From the NCBI GenBank assembly GCA_022749755.1, contig CM040440.1:21253269-21317268 (forward strand): a stretch of DNA of 64,000 nt, read 5' to 3'. The translations under genes and the position numbers were made by a program. The first letter of the stretch is position 1, and the number at the start of each line of letters is the position of its first letter. Origin of the DNA: Azadirachta indica (Eukaryota; Streptophyta; Magnoliopsida; Sapindales; Meliaceae). Below are positions 11,739-25,217 of the stretch, one piece after another. The notes beneath the pieces are model-generated. The model was not told where the DNA came from, searched no databases, and worked only from the letters and a program-made list of their open reading frames with translations.

Positions 11739-13412
11739 TAAAGTCAAGAGGGCCCGGTACTGTTCGTCGTAAAGTTGGCTCAAAGTTGAAAGTAATATGT
11801 CGATCCGTTGGACGGATAGGATAATTTCGGTACGGACCTTTTAGAAATATATCATTTTTCGATATTAACTTAACACAACAAACATAACATGAAGAAGATT
11901 GGATTACTAGATTTAGAAGGACTTATGTGATTAATATTGAAAACCTCATTCTTAAAGTTATAGTTTACTAAAAAGTGACGAAATATCTAAAATTTTTTTT
12001 TTTTTTTACCAATAAAAAAAAAAAAATAAAAATATAATTGGTAAAATGTCCTTAAATACTAATAATAATTATGAGGTAAAAAGTGTGGAATAAAGCTATA
12101 TAATCATAATAAATATAATATATAATTTTATCTAAATTTATTGTTAACATTTTAATTTAAATAAATAATTATTTATTTTTAAAAATGTTTATAAAATAAA
12201 ACAAATGTTACCTATTGTTTTTGTTTAGTTTATCAGTTTAGTTTCTGTTTTTGCATTTCAGTTTTATTCCTTTTCCGGGTCGAATTTTGCATTCCATTGT
12301 TTCTTAGAATAGATGTCACCTATTGTTTCAGAATTCAGATTAATTTATATCTGGAAATCATTTAGACATTGAAATAAAAAAGGGAACCCTTCATTTTGTG
12401 TTGTGCTGGTCCTATTTCAATAGTTGTTACGCGTTGCGTCAAACAACATACACAAATAAATAAACCCATCTTAGACAAATTAGTTGATTTTGGCCTAATA
12501 TATACTTGTTTGGCTTATGGGAAAATGAGCTCCTGGGTCTCTTTAATATTCTTAGGAATAATTTGTCATAGAATAAAACGGTTGATTGTACCACAATTGT
12601 TGTTGTTATATATGTGTATAAGAAATTTGTATTCGTTCATATGTTTACATATTTGTTGTTGTTGAATTATTAGGTGGTTTTGTTTTCCTAAGAAAAACTC
12701 TAAAAAAATAACTAAATTTTTGGTAACTAGCTGGGACAAAGTGATTGTACCCCGAATTGATCGGGGCGAACGCCCTTACAGAGTGATGACCACTCGTCAG
12801 ATTCCGTTGCTGCTTGAAGAAGAAGAAGAAGATGATGATGATGACGACCACGACGACGACGAAGAAGAAGCAGAGCAAAATAAGAAAGAAAAAAATAATC
12901 TGAAAAAAGAAGAAGAAGAAAAGAAAAAGAGAAAAAAAGATGTGAGAGATTTTAAGGTTTTTTCTTTTTTCCTTTTATTATATAATTACTTTTTATATTT
13001 ATTTTTAAGAATTATTCCAAAAAAAATATATAATAATTTCATTGGGAATCCGACTGTCATACTCTTACTCGCTTATACAAATGAAGGATTAGGATTAATT
13101 CACGAATGTATTAGGATGAAGAGCCAGAATAAAACAGAAGTAGCCCTCCAATCTTGATTTTCTGCAGCTCAACTCGATCGTACCGGTTTATTTATTTATT
13201 GTATTTGTTTCCATCAACGCCAAACTTGCGAGATTCAATTTCAAGTATTAAATTAAAATTTAAAATTTTATCTTCTCAAACGACAAGACAATTTCTTTTA
13301 TTACTCAAAAGAGCAAATTCACTGTCCAGTTTATTAGCAAACACAAATTAATATGCTAAAAATTGTCTTGTCTTCCATATATTGTATTTTATTATAAAAA
13401 TGACTCAAATTA
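11480..13412. other. Spacer upstream of SDR D1 and downstream of SDR A2
   Basis: This contains a TA/GATA microsatellite near 11,565-11,611, a long A-run near 11,713-11,732, the copy-1/copy-2 boundary, and the purine-rich trinucleotide tract at about 12,815-12,930. The translated trinucleotide tract is acidic low complexity and not a gene. Nothing else is recognisable. Confidence 0.5.
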
Positions 13413-14840
13413 TCAAAAACTGGACACTTGATTAAGATTAAAGAAGAGGCCAGAAGGGCCGCCCTGAGGCAGTAGAGCCAACCTTACAAGACTTTGGGCA
13501 CCTTCGACTGCAGTCATTGGCCCGCAGCTGCAATTAATATCAGTTTTGACGAAGCCGGGGCCGACACAATTGACCAAGAAACCTGGGTATTTTCTGGCCT
13601 GAAGCTTTGTGTATGCATTCATAGCTGCTTTTGAGAGAATGTATGCAGATAAATGAGTTGGCCAACCTTCTTTTTCCAATGATCGTTGTGTCAAATCCTT
13701 CAGAAACTTGTTCAATAACTCATCCAGTTTCTCCTCCGTAAGGTTTTCATCATCGCTTAAGACTCGTTTGATCCATTCACCTGGTAGATTCTGAGCCAAC
13801 ATATATATATATATATATATATGCCAGGAAATTAAAAAACTAGCCTTTAGTTTGGTCGAGGTTTCATTAGCTTACGCTTCAAAACTTTAATTAACAAGAC
13901 AATTACCTCCAACTTTCCAAGATAAGAGGAAACATTAACGATCCTAGGTGCATCAGATAATTGAAGGAGGGGAACAAGTGCTTCAAACATTCTTTTTGAA
14001 CCATAGTAGTTTGTATTCAGGCATTCTTCTGCCATCTCCAAAGGTTGTGCTGGAATTATTTCGTTCCAATTGGCATGCTCTCCATGAGGCTGCCATTAGA
14101 GAATTCAAAAAGAAAAAATTAATCCCCTACCTTGGTACGCGATATCACAAACCCCTACACATGTTTATGCTTAGGAGAATAACTAATATATTGTTTAGTA
14201 TACCAAGTCATAATACTTAAAAATGTAACTAGGTTCTTTCTTGCCCAAGACCTATCATGCTTGCTTTCACATATATCTACTCTACTCTTGTATGATCTTG
14301 GATACGACATTGTTACGGATAACAGTCTTACTCTTACCCAATCATCACCAGAAAGTTTGACGGCTTTTAGAAAAGCATCAGGGTCTGCCACAGCTCCGAG
14401 AATCCCTGCATTGTTCACCTGCCCAATATTGTTCCAAACTTATTCTCTCATCAAACAAAAACGTGCAAGAGATCGTTCAATTTGCAAATTAATACAAACT
14501 GTTACAGCTCTAAATACTGTTGATTTTTCTAAACTAGACATGAGAAAAGAAGCTATAAATAATACACAGGTCCTCCACACCGTTTCATCAGCATGAGTGA
14601 TCGATGGAGATATACCTCTGTTTTCTCGAAAATTTGAGATACATGCAAAATAATTAAATTATATGCACTTGATGAGAATAATATATTATTTAAAAGCAAC
14701 AATTTTGTCCGTATATAAATTTGGAAAATTGTTACATATACGTTTGGACAGACAATATTTTTTGTATCTATACCCAGATATCTCAACGCAACGCAACGGA
14801 CAGAAATTGGAAAAATGCAGAAGAAAGAGCTAATAAATTA

Positions 14841-14879
<39 letters not shown>

Positions 14880-15256
14880 GAAAGAGAGCATACCAAGATG
14901 TCAAGCTTTCCTAATTGATTTCTAACGAAATTTGCAATAGAAGCAATACTAGCAGGATCTGTGACATCGAGTTGATGAAAAACCAGAAGATCAGGAGAGG
15001 GACAATATTGTTTGAGTTGTTCAACAGCTTCAAGACCTCTTTTCTCATCTCTGGCCGTTACCACTACCATTACTCCCTTTGAAGCTAACTGTTTACATAC
15101 TTCAAATCCAAGCCCCTTGTTTCCTCCAGTAACAACAGCACATCTAAGACCAGTTCTTGTGTGAGTTAATTATATGTTATATAGATGAATTCCATTTGAA
15201 AGCCTAGAATTTTACCTCTTTGTAGTAAGAAAGTTGCTGGATGTTACTTCTGCCAT
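13413..15256 (-). CDS. SDR A2: intact copy of gene A
   Basis: Exons are 15256-15216, 15143-14894, 14418-14338, 14089-13907 and 13790-13413, encoding 310 aa. Every exon translation I compared equals A1, including [12 protein letters not shown] and Tyr235/Lys239. Differences from A1 lie in introns: the CA/TA array beside the exon-2 donor and the TA array just upstream of exon 5 differ in length. All splice sites match A1, so the gene should be functional if expressed. Confidence 0.92.
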
Positions 15257-15384
15257 TGGTGTTATCGTAGACGAATAGCAGTGAGAAAATGTGATCGTAA
15301 TACTGGTCCTGCTTTGAAGTAATCTACTAGGAAACCAAGTCGACTACGCAATTAGTAAGATCATCCGTTGCATTTTTAGTTTTT

Positions 15385-15513
15385 GGGTACTTTCACATAA
15401 ATTACAAGTGGAGAGAAAGTGTGTAAAACGTTTTAAAGACCCCCCCTACTATAGCACTTCCATTTAGTTCATAGTTAGAAAAGTATTAAATAACTAATAA
15501 AACTCTAACTTTA

Positions 15514-15559
<46 letters not shown>

Positions 15560-16024
15560 TCAAGAACGAAAAGTAGTAATTATTGTTGTATGAAAAAAAA
15601 AAAAAAAAATTAATTTTTCTTTATAATAATAAGAAAAATAAAAAAAAAAAAAAAAACTTTATTTTCTTACTGTTTTTGTATAACAACAATTATTAATTTT
15701 TATTCTTCAATAAACATAAAATTAAATCACAAAAATAAATACAAAATAATAATAATAAAAAAAAAAATACATCAATCTCAAGTATTACATTTTAAATTAC
15801 ATTTGGATTAATACATTAACAATTTAAAAAAAAAAGTTAATAGATAAAAAACAAAAAGTATAAGATTATAATTTTATTAATATATATTAACTAAATTATT
15901 TTAATCATTCAACTCACGGTTAATTAGCTAGTAGTGGTGACACGGCTAATGAGATAGTAAAGTAGATAGTAGTTTTTCTTTACACGTAATTTTCACAAAC
16001 CTCAGGGAAGTTGTGCAAATACCC
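15385..16024. mobile_element. Foldback MITE-like element, copy 2
   Basis: This is the same element at the same place in the unit as at 3,589. Its central poly-T/poly-A arms (15,517-15,656) are longer and purer than in copy 1, as expected for an unstable long inverted repeat or for sequencing uncertainty there. Confidence 0.6.
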
Positions 16025-16272
16025 ATTGTTTATGGCACTCCTCGTCCAATTTCTACAAAAGTAAAAAATGTTTTTGAAGGGACCGAAAAAAAAAAAAAAA
16101 AAAAACATCCATCATCATCATCGTCATTCATCACCAGATTAATAATACTAATAACTAGTTACATTGCACCTACATCTAATGGATATATGGGCTGATATGA
16201 TCCTTTAAACATTTACTTGGGAAACATAATGTAATTTGCAATTAACAATGAGATAGTAACGGAGAACTTGAT

Positions 16273-17868
16273 TTAAAAACGTGAGATTTCTTTTCGATAA
16301 AAGAAAAAGCCAGACGGCCCGCCGGGAGGCAGAAGAGCCAACTTCACAGGACTTTGTGCTCCTTCGACAGCTGTTAAGAGGCCAGCATTGCAAGTTATGT
16401 CAGTTTTGACAAACCCTGGGCAAACACAATTCACCAAGAAATCCGGGTACTTCTTAGCATGAATCCTTGTGTAGGCATTCAGAGCCGCTTTCGAGACAAT
16501 GTAGGCAGATAAATGTGCAGGCCAGCCTCCTTTTTCGAGCAATCCCTCCTTGAAATCCTTCAGAAACTTGTTCAGTACCTCATCCACTCTCTCTTCTGTA
16601 AGTCTTTCCACATCGCTAACACTTTTTTTTAGCCCAATCATTTGGAATATTCTGAATCAACATATGATTTGACAAGGAAAAACTTATATATAGTTGGATT
16701 TTATATATGTAATTACTTAATTCAGTATATATATATATATAAAGTTTTTTTCACTTGGAAGGAAGATGAATCACCTTCAGCAATCCCAGAAGAGAAGAAA
16801 CATTGACAATCCTTGCTGAATTGGATAACTGGAGTAAGGGAGCGAGTGCTTCCACCATACGTTTTGCACCATAATAATTTGTATTCAGGCATTCTTCTGC
16901 CGTTTCATAAGTTTGAGTTGCAATTTCGTTCCAATTGACATGATCGCCCCTTGGCTGCATCAGCAGAAAAAAAATTAATCTCCTGTTATGGCATTTCAGA
17001 AACCTTGATCAACTCCAAAATCCCATACCAAACTGAATTTCCAAAAAATCAGTTCTGCTTCCTAGATATTCTGTCAACATGATATACTAAAATAACTGCA
17101 TAACAAAATCTAGATAGACTAAAAATCAGCTCTTCCTTCTTAACTCAGATTAAGCGTAGAGCTAGCAAACAAAGATGTATACTGTGAAAAGATATACTAA
17201 CCCAGCCACCAGAAATTTCAGAGGCTCTTATAAATGCATCAGAGTCTAGTATAGCTCCACCAATCCCGGCATTGTTCACCTGTACATCATTCCAAATTTT
17301 CTCATAATCCACTTCGCAGGTATCTAAAATTACTAACTCCATTTTAATAACAAGTAAAATTTACAAATTAAGTTGAGCATTTAAATTAGACTAATGAGCA
17401 GATATACTAATCACCAAGCCACAGAATCTAGGTGAAAATAAAATCAAGTTAAATTTGAAGGGAAATGGTTGGGATTGCCAAAATGGCAAGCATACCAAGA
17501 TGTCAAGTTTTCCAAATTGACTTCTGATGAAATCCGAAAAAAAAAAAAAACAACACTAACAGGGTTTGCCACATCAAGCTGATGAAATATTACATAATCA
17601 GACAGACCAGTCCCTGCCAGTTTTTTCAACAGCTTCGAGTCCTCTTTTCTCATTTCTGGCTGTTAACACCACCACAATCCCATCAGAAGCCAACTGCCTG
17701 CATATTTCAAACCCAATGCCCTTGTTTCCTCCTGTAACAACTGCATACCTGCGAAACAGAGATTTAGTTACCTCAGCTAAATTTTCTCTTACACTCGCTG
17801 ATTCAACTAGACTAATCGCATCAACCTTTAGCTCAAGAAACAATTTAGGCTTAAACAAGAAAAACGAA

Positions 17869-17916
<48 letters not shown>

Positions 17917-17951
17917 CTCTTTTCTGCAAGAAAGTTCGATGCTTGTGCCAT
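16273..17951 (-). pseudogene. SDR B2: reductase-like gene with frameshifts in exons 2 and 5
   Basis: Exons are 17951-17917, 17748-17496, 17279-17202, 16954-16775 and 16651-16273. In exon 2, T6 at 17,621-17,626 (T5 in B1 and B3) shifts the frame to a stop at about 17,598-17,600. A14 at 17,537-17,550 would restore frame beyond it. In exon 5, a T8 run at 16,623-16,630 plus a lost T near 16,617 give a net +1 shift and an early TAG. Exon 3 has the intact NNAGIGG that B1 lost. The intron-1 donor reads GTGTGT instead of GTATGT because the adjacent CA array has reached the splice site. All lesions are homopolymer indels, so assembly error is a serious alternative. Confidence 0.7.
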
Positions 17952-19417
17952 ATTCAGAGTAAAGAAATGAAATGGGCTTCCAAGATTCTTCAAGGTAAGT
18001 ATAAAATTTTCTTTTATCGGCGGCGGTGGACGGCGGAATTGAACAGTTAATGAATCTAGTTCTGCCGTTGACTGCTGCTTTGGGTAGTTTATGGTGAATT
18101 TGTTAAAATTTTTTTGAAATAAAATCTCGGCCTTTAGATTTCAATTGAGAACAGGTGTCAATAGATGCTGTAGGGTCCATGATTTCCCAGACCAGGAAAG
18201 GATAAAGATGAGTTTGGAGTTTGCATGGCGTCGGATATGAATTGAGTTTCAGATTTGTACACTTGTAAGGTCGTTCAGTCGTCATTGGTACATCATGCAC
18301 GTTAGGTCCAAATTGGTGAGCTTTCGCTTTACGGATGTTATATCAACTACCGTAACTTCAAAACGGAAATATTTAGCACAAAAAGACTATTTAAGGATTA
18401 GTTTAGTAACACTGGAAAATAAAAATTAATATAATTAGTATTTATATATTTTTAATATTTTTTTGATAATATTAGTGGTATATTTGGTGTTTAGAGATAT
18501 AATTAAAAAAAAGTATTGTTATATTAATAAATTACTAAAATATTCATACATTAAAATAAATATTTAAGGGAATGTTCGTTACCCTATTTTTTTAATTAAT
18601 ACCCTATTATTCCCTATATTTTATTTATATTTTTCATCACCTTTTTGAATTTTGATTTTACTTTTTAATATTTTAAATATTTTTTTTTTTATCATTTTGT
18701 AAACTAATTGAATTGAAGGACAAAATTAAAAAAAAAAAATCAAGAAAGTAATGGAGTATTAGAAAAAATATAAGAGAGTAATGAAATATTCATTTAAAAA
18801 GTAAAGGATAATAAGCGTTTTCACTAAATAATATATCCATGTAGCTTTATTTTTTTTATATATATATATATATATATATAACATTTTTGTTTTATAAAAA
18901 CATTTTTAAAAATTTGAATGAAAAATTTATTATAAAAATAACTACAATCTTAATAATTTAAAAAATAATATTTTTTGTTATAAAAGTGGTATAATTTTAA
19001 TAATAATAATAATTATCTACTAAACATTAAAATATCAATAAAATTATAAATATTATGAACTTAAATAATGTATTATTTTAATAATTTATTCATTAAGAAA
19101 GAAAAAATATAATAAATAATAATACATCACAATATCTAATGTAATCCATCATATATTCATATATATAATTGTCTAAATTAAAATATATTTCTTAAAAAAA
19201 ATAAATATTTGAGAAATATAATTTTTAAATTTTAGAGATATTTTAAAAAAAATAAAATTTTTATTAATTGTACGACTTCTACCTTCTTAAACACTTGAAA
19301 TGCTAATTAGAAAATGCATTAAATTTGTACTAACCAAATAATCACTTCAAATGTTAAATTTTTTTAATAAGTACTTTTATCAAAATCTGTTAAATACATC
19401 ATTTAATACTTTACAAA
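17952..19417. other. AT-rich spacer between SDR B2 and SDR C2
   Basis: This is equivalent to 6,147-7,607 of copy 1, with a foldback element at 18,567-18,825 and a TA microsatellite near 18,858-18,880. No coding exon is visible. Confidence 0.55.
18567..18825. mobile_element. Small foldback element, copy 2
   Basis: This is the unit-2 copy of the element at 6,760-7,017, with the same imperfect terminal inverted repeats and small indels. Confidence 0.45.
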
Positions 19418-20408
19418 TGCTTCAACCATTGATTTTCCACCATATTAGTTTGTATTCAGACATTCTTCTGCCATGTCAAAAGTTTGAGTTGCAATTTCAT
19501 TCCAATTGGCATCCTCTTGCCCTGGCTGTATCATTAAATTAAATAAAGAACAAAAGAACAAGCAAGATGGAAAACCTGAAGGCTATTAAAATTATTTCTT
19601 CCTTCTTAACTCAGTTTAAGAGTTCTTCAAGAAAAAATCTATACTATAAAAAGATAACAACCCAACCGCCAGCAATTTCTGTGGCTCTTACTAATGCATC
19701 AGAGTCCAGCATAACTCCACTAATGCCAGCATTGTTCACCTGTGCATTATTAAAACTTTTCTTATTATTCACTTCACAGCTATCTCAAATTACTACATTT
19801 GGAAACAAGTAAATTTGCAAATCAAATTGGATATGTTAACCTACAGGTCACATACTGTAGTGGAAAATAAAACCAAGTTAAATTTCAAGAAAAGGTGGCC
19901 ATTGCCCAATGCCAAGCAAATACCAATATATCGAGTTTTCCAAATTTATTGGTGATGAAATCTGCAAGAGAAGCAACACTAGCAGAGTTTGCCACATCAA
20001 CCTGATGAAAGATCAGATAATCCGACAGACCAGACTCTCCGAGTTTTTGAACAGCTTCAAGGCCTCTCCTCTCATATCTGGCTGTTAACACCACCACTAT
20101 TACATTAGAAGCCAACTGCCTGCATATTTCAAGCCCAATTCCCTAGTTTCCTCCTGTAACAACTGCATACTGTCAAAAAGAAATTTGATTTTAGAAAACA
20201 TTAGCATTAATTTGGTTTTGTTAGTGAGAATTTTGATATATTTTTTTTTATTTTCTAATGGTTTCTGGCCCATTTTAGGATGACCTGATTTAACTAGACT
20301 AATTAGATCAACCTTTTTTCCAGCAAATTAGCTCAGTCCAAAACAAAGGAAAGAAGATTATATATCCATATACCTCTTTTCTGCAACAAAGCTCAATGCT
20401 TGCGCCAT
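19418..20408 (-). pseudogene. SDR C2: copy of the truncated reductase pseudogene
   Basis: Exons are 20408-20374, 20169-19924, 19739-19662 and an exon-4 stub at 19525-19418. It shares every lesion of C1: TAG in the cofactor loop, the phase-breaking acceptor of exon 2, TAA in exon 4, and loss of the 3' part at ttacaaatgc (19,411-19,420). The lesions therefore predate or accompany the duplication that separated copies 1 and 2. Confidence 0.88.
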
Positions 20409-21182
20409 TTGCTTATTATTTATTTATTTGAAGACAGCTGAGAAACTTGAGAGCAAAGAAATTAAATGGTGTAATCCAGATTCTTACAATACCCTCCTGC
20501 ATCAGCCAACATATATAACGTAACAAAATTTATGGACTGCTACACTCCAGCCAACCTAACATAACAAAATTTGTGGACTGTATTCTAGATATAGTTTGTA
20601 TGTATGAATAGAATTTATATAGAAGTTTAAATCTTCTTCAATACAGGTATTCTACCATTATCATTTAAGACAATATGATATTTCTGGCTCTATTGGAGAG
20701 TATCCTTTACCTTAAAGTCTTGTCACTTCCACATCTGTAATCACTCTTCCGGCCCCCAAGGAAAACAACATTTCATTCATTCATTATTATTATTATTACC
20801 TTTTGTGGTTCAGAATTTAGGCATTTAGACATCTCTAAAATTCCAGTTCGACTTGAATCCGACAAGAATAATTTTGTTCATTATGACGGTCCATTATATG
20901 AATCTTTCAATTTCAAAAAGTAATAATTGGAACAACCAAGAGATTGTTCATGAGTATAAATACAATATAGTACGTTAAATTAATAGCAGAGTGTCGATAA
21001 CCAAATAAAGAGGGAAAGAAAAAAAAAAATTGTCTTGAATGATTTATTACGCATCATAGATTTGAACGAAAAAACAGGCCAGCCATTTTGCAAGATTGTA
21101 AAACAAGCTTTCATACAAAGTACAAGTTTAAAAAAACATCATCCATTTTAACGAGGTATCTGTGTATATAGAAGGTGCATTT
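20409..21182. other. Spacer between SDR C2 and SDR D2
   Basis: This is equivalent to 8,598-9,357 of copy 1 and has small indels in simple repeats. No gene is recognised. Confidence 0.5.
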
Positions 21183-23303
21183 TCAAACAAAAGATGTCTC
21201 TTCTTTTTGTAGGAAGAATAGACCTGAAGGACTGCCATGGGGCAACAATGCTAACCACACAGGACTTTCGGCACCTTCTTCAACAGTTAATGTGCCTGTG
21301 TTATAGTTCATTTCTGTTTTGACGAAACCAGGGCAAACACAGTTGACACAGAAATTAGCATACTTCTTGGCCAGGATCCTTGTGTAGGCATTAATAGCTG
21401 CTTTTAATAGTATGCAAGCAGACATAAAAGCAGGCCACTTTTTTGTTTCTAGTGAACCCTCCTTAAAATCATTAAGATACTGGCTTAATACCTCATCCAC
21501 TCTTTCTTCTGCAAGATTCTCAGCATCACCTAACACTCCTTTGGCCCATTCATTTGTTACCTTCTGAAACAAAATGATGAGAAATATAATCATTAGTAAG
21601 ATTTGAGAGAGAAGTATATCAGATCTCCAATCAAGTAACTGTAAGGTAAATGGTTTATAAAACTAATTTACCATTAATTTTCCCATAGCAGAGGAAACGT
21701 TAACAATGCTTGGTGAATCTGATAATTGGAGTAGGGGAACAAGTGCTTCGCACATTCTTTTGCCGCCATAGTAATTTGTTTGAAGGCACTTTTCAGCTAA
21801 CTCGTAAGATTGACTTAGTATTTCGTCCCATTTGATTGGTACACCATCCTGCATCATTTGATTAAATACAAGGAATTCTAGAGTATTTACAATTGAATTG
21901 AGATAAAGTTTGATGCAGTCAACAATGGACAATAGGCAAACTATACAATAAGTTAATTCTAAAGATCTTTACAAGGTTATTCACTTTTGAATTTTGAACC
22001 TTCACTGTGTAATAATTATCTTTGAAAACAGACTTATAAAAATTATTGTGACCAATTTTTGGGGATTCCATTATCAGACATGAACATTCTCTCATATCCG
22101 GCTCAAGTAGTTCCTCCAAATAAGGGTAAAGAAAAAGGGCCCTCGCTTTTAAATTTTAGAAAACCCCCACCTCTCAAGTTCCCAGCAAAGCTGGAAAAAA
22201 ACATTTCCTTGATTCATTCTCTTTTTCCTATTATTTGCCTTCAATTTTTAAAAAGGAGGAGTTTAGATGGGTTGTAATTCAATTTCCTTGAAATTACATC
22301 TAATTCCAAACTCATCCTCTCAAAAAAAAAAATCAAATGTACAGAAGTATAGCTTGACAAAACCATATAAAGCATCATCATCCACACCAAGTCCACTGAT
22401 TCCTGCATTATTCACCTGCCAATAAAGTAAAACATTTCCCATCAATCAGTTTATAAAGCAGTCAGATGACCAAGAAAATTAATTGATTCTTGTGGTAGTT
22501 TGGAAAATCTATTTCCTATAGCAAGTGTGTGTTAGGTTACAAATGAAAGAGTGGCCTCTGACTATGTGCAGGTAAAAAGTCAGCTTGCTTTGATATTTAT
22601 TTACTCATGATGGACGTCAACTAGATTCCACTCAATTTTTTATCTATGAGGGACCATGAAAGTTAACAATAAGCGTTCATTTTATCATAAGTATCAATTT
22701 AACAGCCGTGGCAGCTCTGCTTACTCGCATCCCACTGTTCTCTGAGTAATATTAAGAATTCGACAATTAGTCCAACCTAGGGTAAAAGCTTCACACTATA
22801 CTGTTATTCTTAGCGAATAAATACATACCTAATATTTGTACCAGACTAGATCAGTTAGGTAAGCAACAATTTTCAAGAAACTGATATTGAATCATACCAA
22901 AATATCAAGCTTTCCAAATTGAGTTTGGATGAAATCTGCTAGAGCGTTAATACTAGAAAGATCCGAGACATCGAGCTGATGAAAGAGAACATTATGATAG
23001 CCAGAGTGTTGTAGTTTTTCAACAGCTTCACGACCCATCTTCTCATTTCTGGGTCCTAACACCACAGTGATCCCGTTTGAAGCTAATTGCCTACAGATTT
23101 CAAATCCAATTCCCTTATTTGCTCCTGTAACTACTGCATACCTGAAAATAGAAAAAAATTAACAGCATGATAGGAAACATGGTGGAAAAATTGTTTTCTT
23201 TTTTAAAACTCGACTAAACGAGGAGCTCTGTAAGTGTATGTGTGCAAACATGAAAGAAATAAAAGGAAAAGTAATGTTAACACCTCTTTCTTACATCTTC
23301 CAT
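21183..23303 (-). CDS. SDR D2: copy of the Tyr-to-Cys reductase-like gene
   Basis: Exons are 23303-23284, 23141-22898, 22415-22359, 21848-21672 and 21563-21183. The translation equals D1 in every exon, including the SACILLK active-site change. The open frame is maintained in both copies despite the missing Tyr, so the gene is not obviously decaying. The exon-3 donor is as uncertain as in D1. Confidence 0.7.
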
Positions 23304-23385
23304 TGGAATGATGACGACGTCTATCTGTCTATATCTGTCTAAAACTTACTTGTAGTATTTTAAGTATAAGAACTGAGAAGATGAT

Positions 23386-23419
<34 letters not shown>

Positions 23420-25217
23420 TAGATAGATAGATATCTCGAAATCATAACTGAGAAGGGAAATCCAATTTGTCCTATTAATTAAAATGTCGTCACCCAAGAC
23501 GTCCATAGATATTGATTTCTGAAATAAGAATTTAAAAAAAAAAAAAAAAGAGTTTAAAGTCAAGAGGGCCCGGTACTGTTCGTCGTAAAGTTGGCTCAAA
23601 GTTGAAAGTAATATGTCGATCCGTTGGACGGATAGGATAATTTCGGTACGGACCTTTTAGAAATATATCATTTTTCGATATTAACTTAACACAACAAACA
23701 TAACATGAAGAAGATTGGATTACTAGATTTAGAAGGACTTATGTGATTAATATTGAAAACCTCATTCTTAAAGTTATAGTTTACTAAAAAGTGACGAAAT
23801 ATCTAAAATTTTTTTTTACCAATAAAAAAATTTAAAAATATAATTGGTAAAATGTCCTTAAATACTAATAATAATTATGAGGTAAAAAAGTGTGGAATAA
23901 AGCTTATATAATCATAATAAATATAATATATAATTTTATCTAAATTTATTGTTAACATTTTAATTTAAATAAATAATTATTTATTTTTAAAAATGTTTAT
24001 AAAATAAAACAAATGTTACCTATTGTTTTTGTTTAGTTTATCAGTTTAGTTTCTGTTTTTGCATTTCAGTTTTATTCCTTTTCCGGGTCGAATTTTGCAT
24101 TCCATTGTTTCTTAGAATAGATGTCACCTATTGTTTCAGAATTCAGATTAATTTATATCTGGAAATCATTTAGACATTGAAATAAAAAAGGGAACCCTTC
24201 ATTTTGTGTTGTGCTGGTCCTATTTCAATAGTTGTTACGCGTTGCGTCAAACAACATACACAAATAAATAAACCCATCTTAGACAAATTAGTTGATTTTG
24301 GCCTAATATATACTTGTTTGGCTTATGGGAAAATGAGCTCCTGGGTCTCTTTAATATTCTTAGGAATAATTTGTCATAGAATAAAACGGTTGATTGTACC
24401 ACAAATTGTTGTTGTTATATATGTGTATAAGAAATTTGTATTCGTTCATATGTTTACATATTTGTTGTTGTTGAATTATTAGGTGGTTTGTTTTCCTAAG
24501 AAAAACTCTAAAAAAATAACTAAATTTTTGGTAACTAGCTGGGACAAAGTGATTGTACCCCGAATTGATCGGGGCGAACGCCCTTACAGAGTGATGACCA
24601 CTCGTCAGATTCCGTTGCTGCTTGAAGAAGAAGAAGAAGATGATGATGAAGACGACCACGACGACGACGAAGAAGAAGCAGAGCAAAATAAGAAAGAAAA
24701 AATAATCTGAAAAAAGAAGAAGAAGAAAAGAAAAAGAGAAAAAAGATGTGAGAGATTTAAGGTTTTTTCTTTTTTCCTTTTATTATATAATTACTTTTTA
24801 TATTTATTTTTAAGAATTATTCCAAAAAAAATATATAATAATTTCATTGGGAATCCGACTGTCATACTCTTACTCGCTTATACAAATGAAGGATTAGGAT
24901 TAATTCACGAATGTATTAGGATGAAGAGCCAGAATAAAACAGAAGTAGCCCTCCAATCTTGATTTTCTGCAGCTCAACTCGATCGTACCGGTTTATTTAT
25001 TTATTGTATTTGTTTCCATCAACGCCAAACTTGCGAGATTCAATTTCAAGTATTAAATTAAAATTTAAAATTTTATCTTCTCAAACGACAAGACAATTTC
25101 TTTTATTACTCAAAAGAGCAAATTCACTGTCCAGTTTATTAGCAAACACAAATTAATATGCTAAAAATTGTCTTGTCTTCCATATATTGTATTTTATTAT
25201 AAAAATGACTCAAATTA
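23304..25217. other. Spacer upstream of SDR D2 and downstream of SDR A3
   Basis: This has a TA/GATA microsatellite at about 23,390-23,432, the copy-2/copy-3 boundary at 23,602/23,603, and the purine-rich trinucleotide tract near 24,625-24,745. No gene is seen. Confidence 0.5.

Larger units (their letters stand above)
1..11785. repeat. Tandem segmental duplication, copy 1 (SDR gene array)
   Basis: Base 1 aligns with 11,786 and with 23,603, and the sequences then run in parallel with only scattered indels. The copy holds four minus-strand SDR loci in the order A, B, C (broken), D. Base 1 is an arbitrary window edge, so the array may extend to the left. Differences from copies 2 and 3 lie mostly in homopolymers and TA/CA microsatellites, with very few substitutions, which indicates recent duplication. 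Confidence 0.95.
11786..23602. repeat. Tandem segmental duplication, copy 2
   Basis: This is a complete second unit (11,817 bp) in the same orientation as copy 1, with the same A, B, C, D locus order. It differs from copy 1 mainly in poly-A/T and TA-repeat lengths. Those include lesions in gene B that are not seen in copy 3. Confidence 0.95.
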
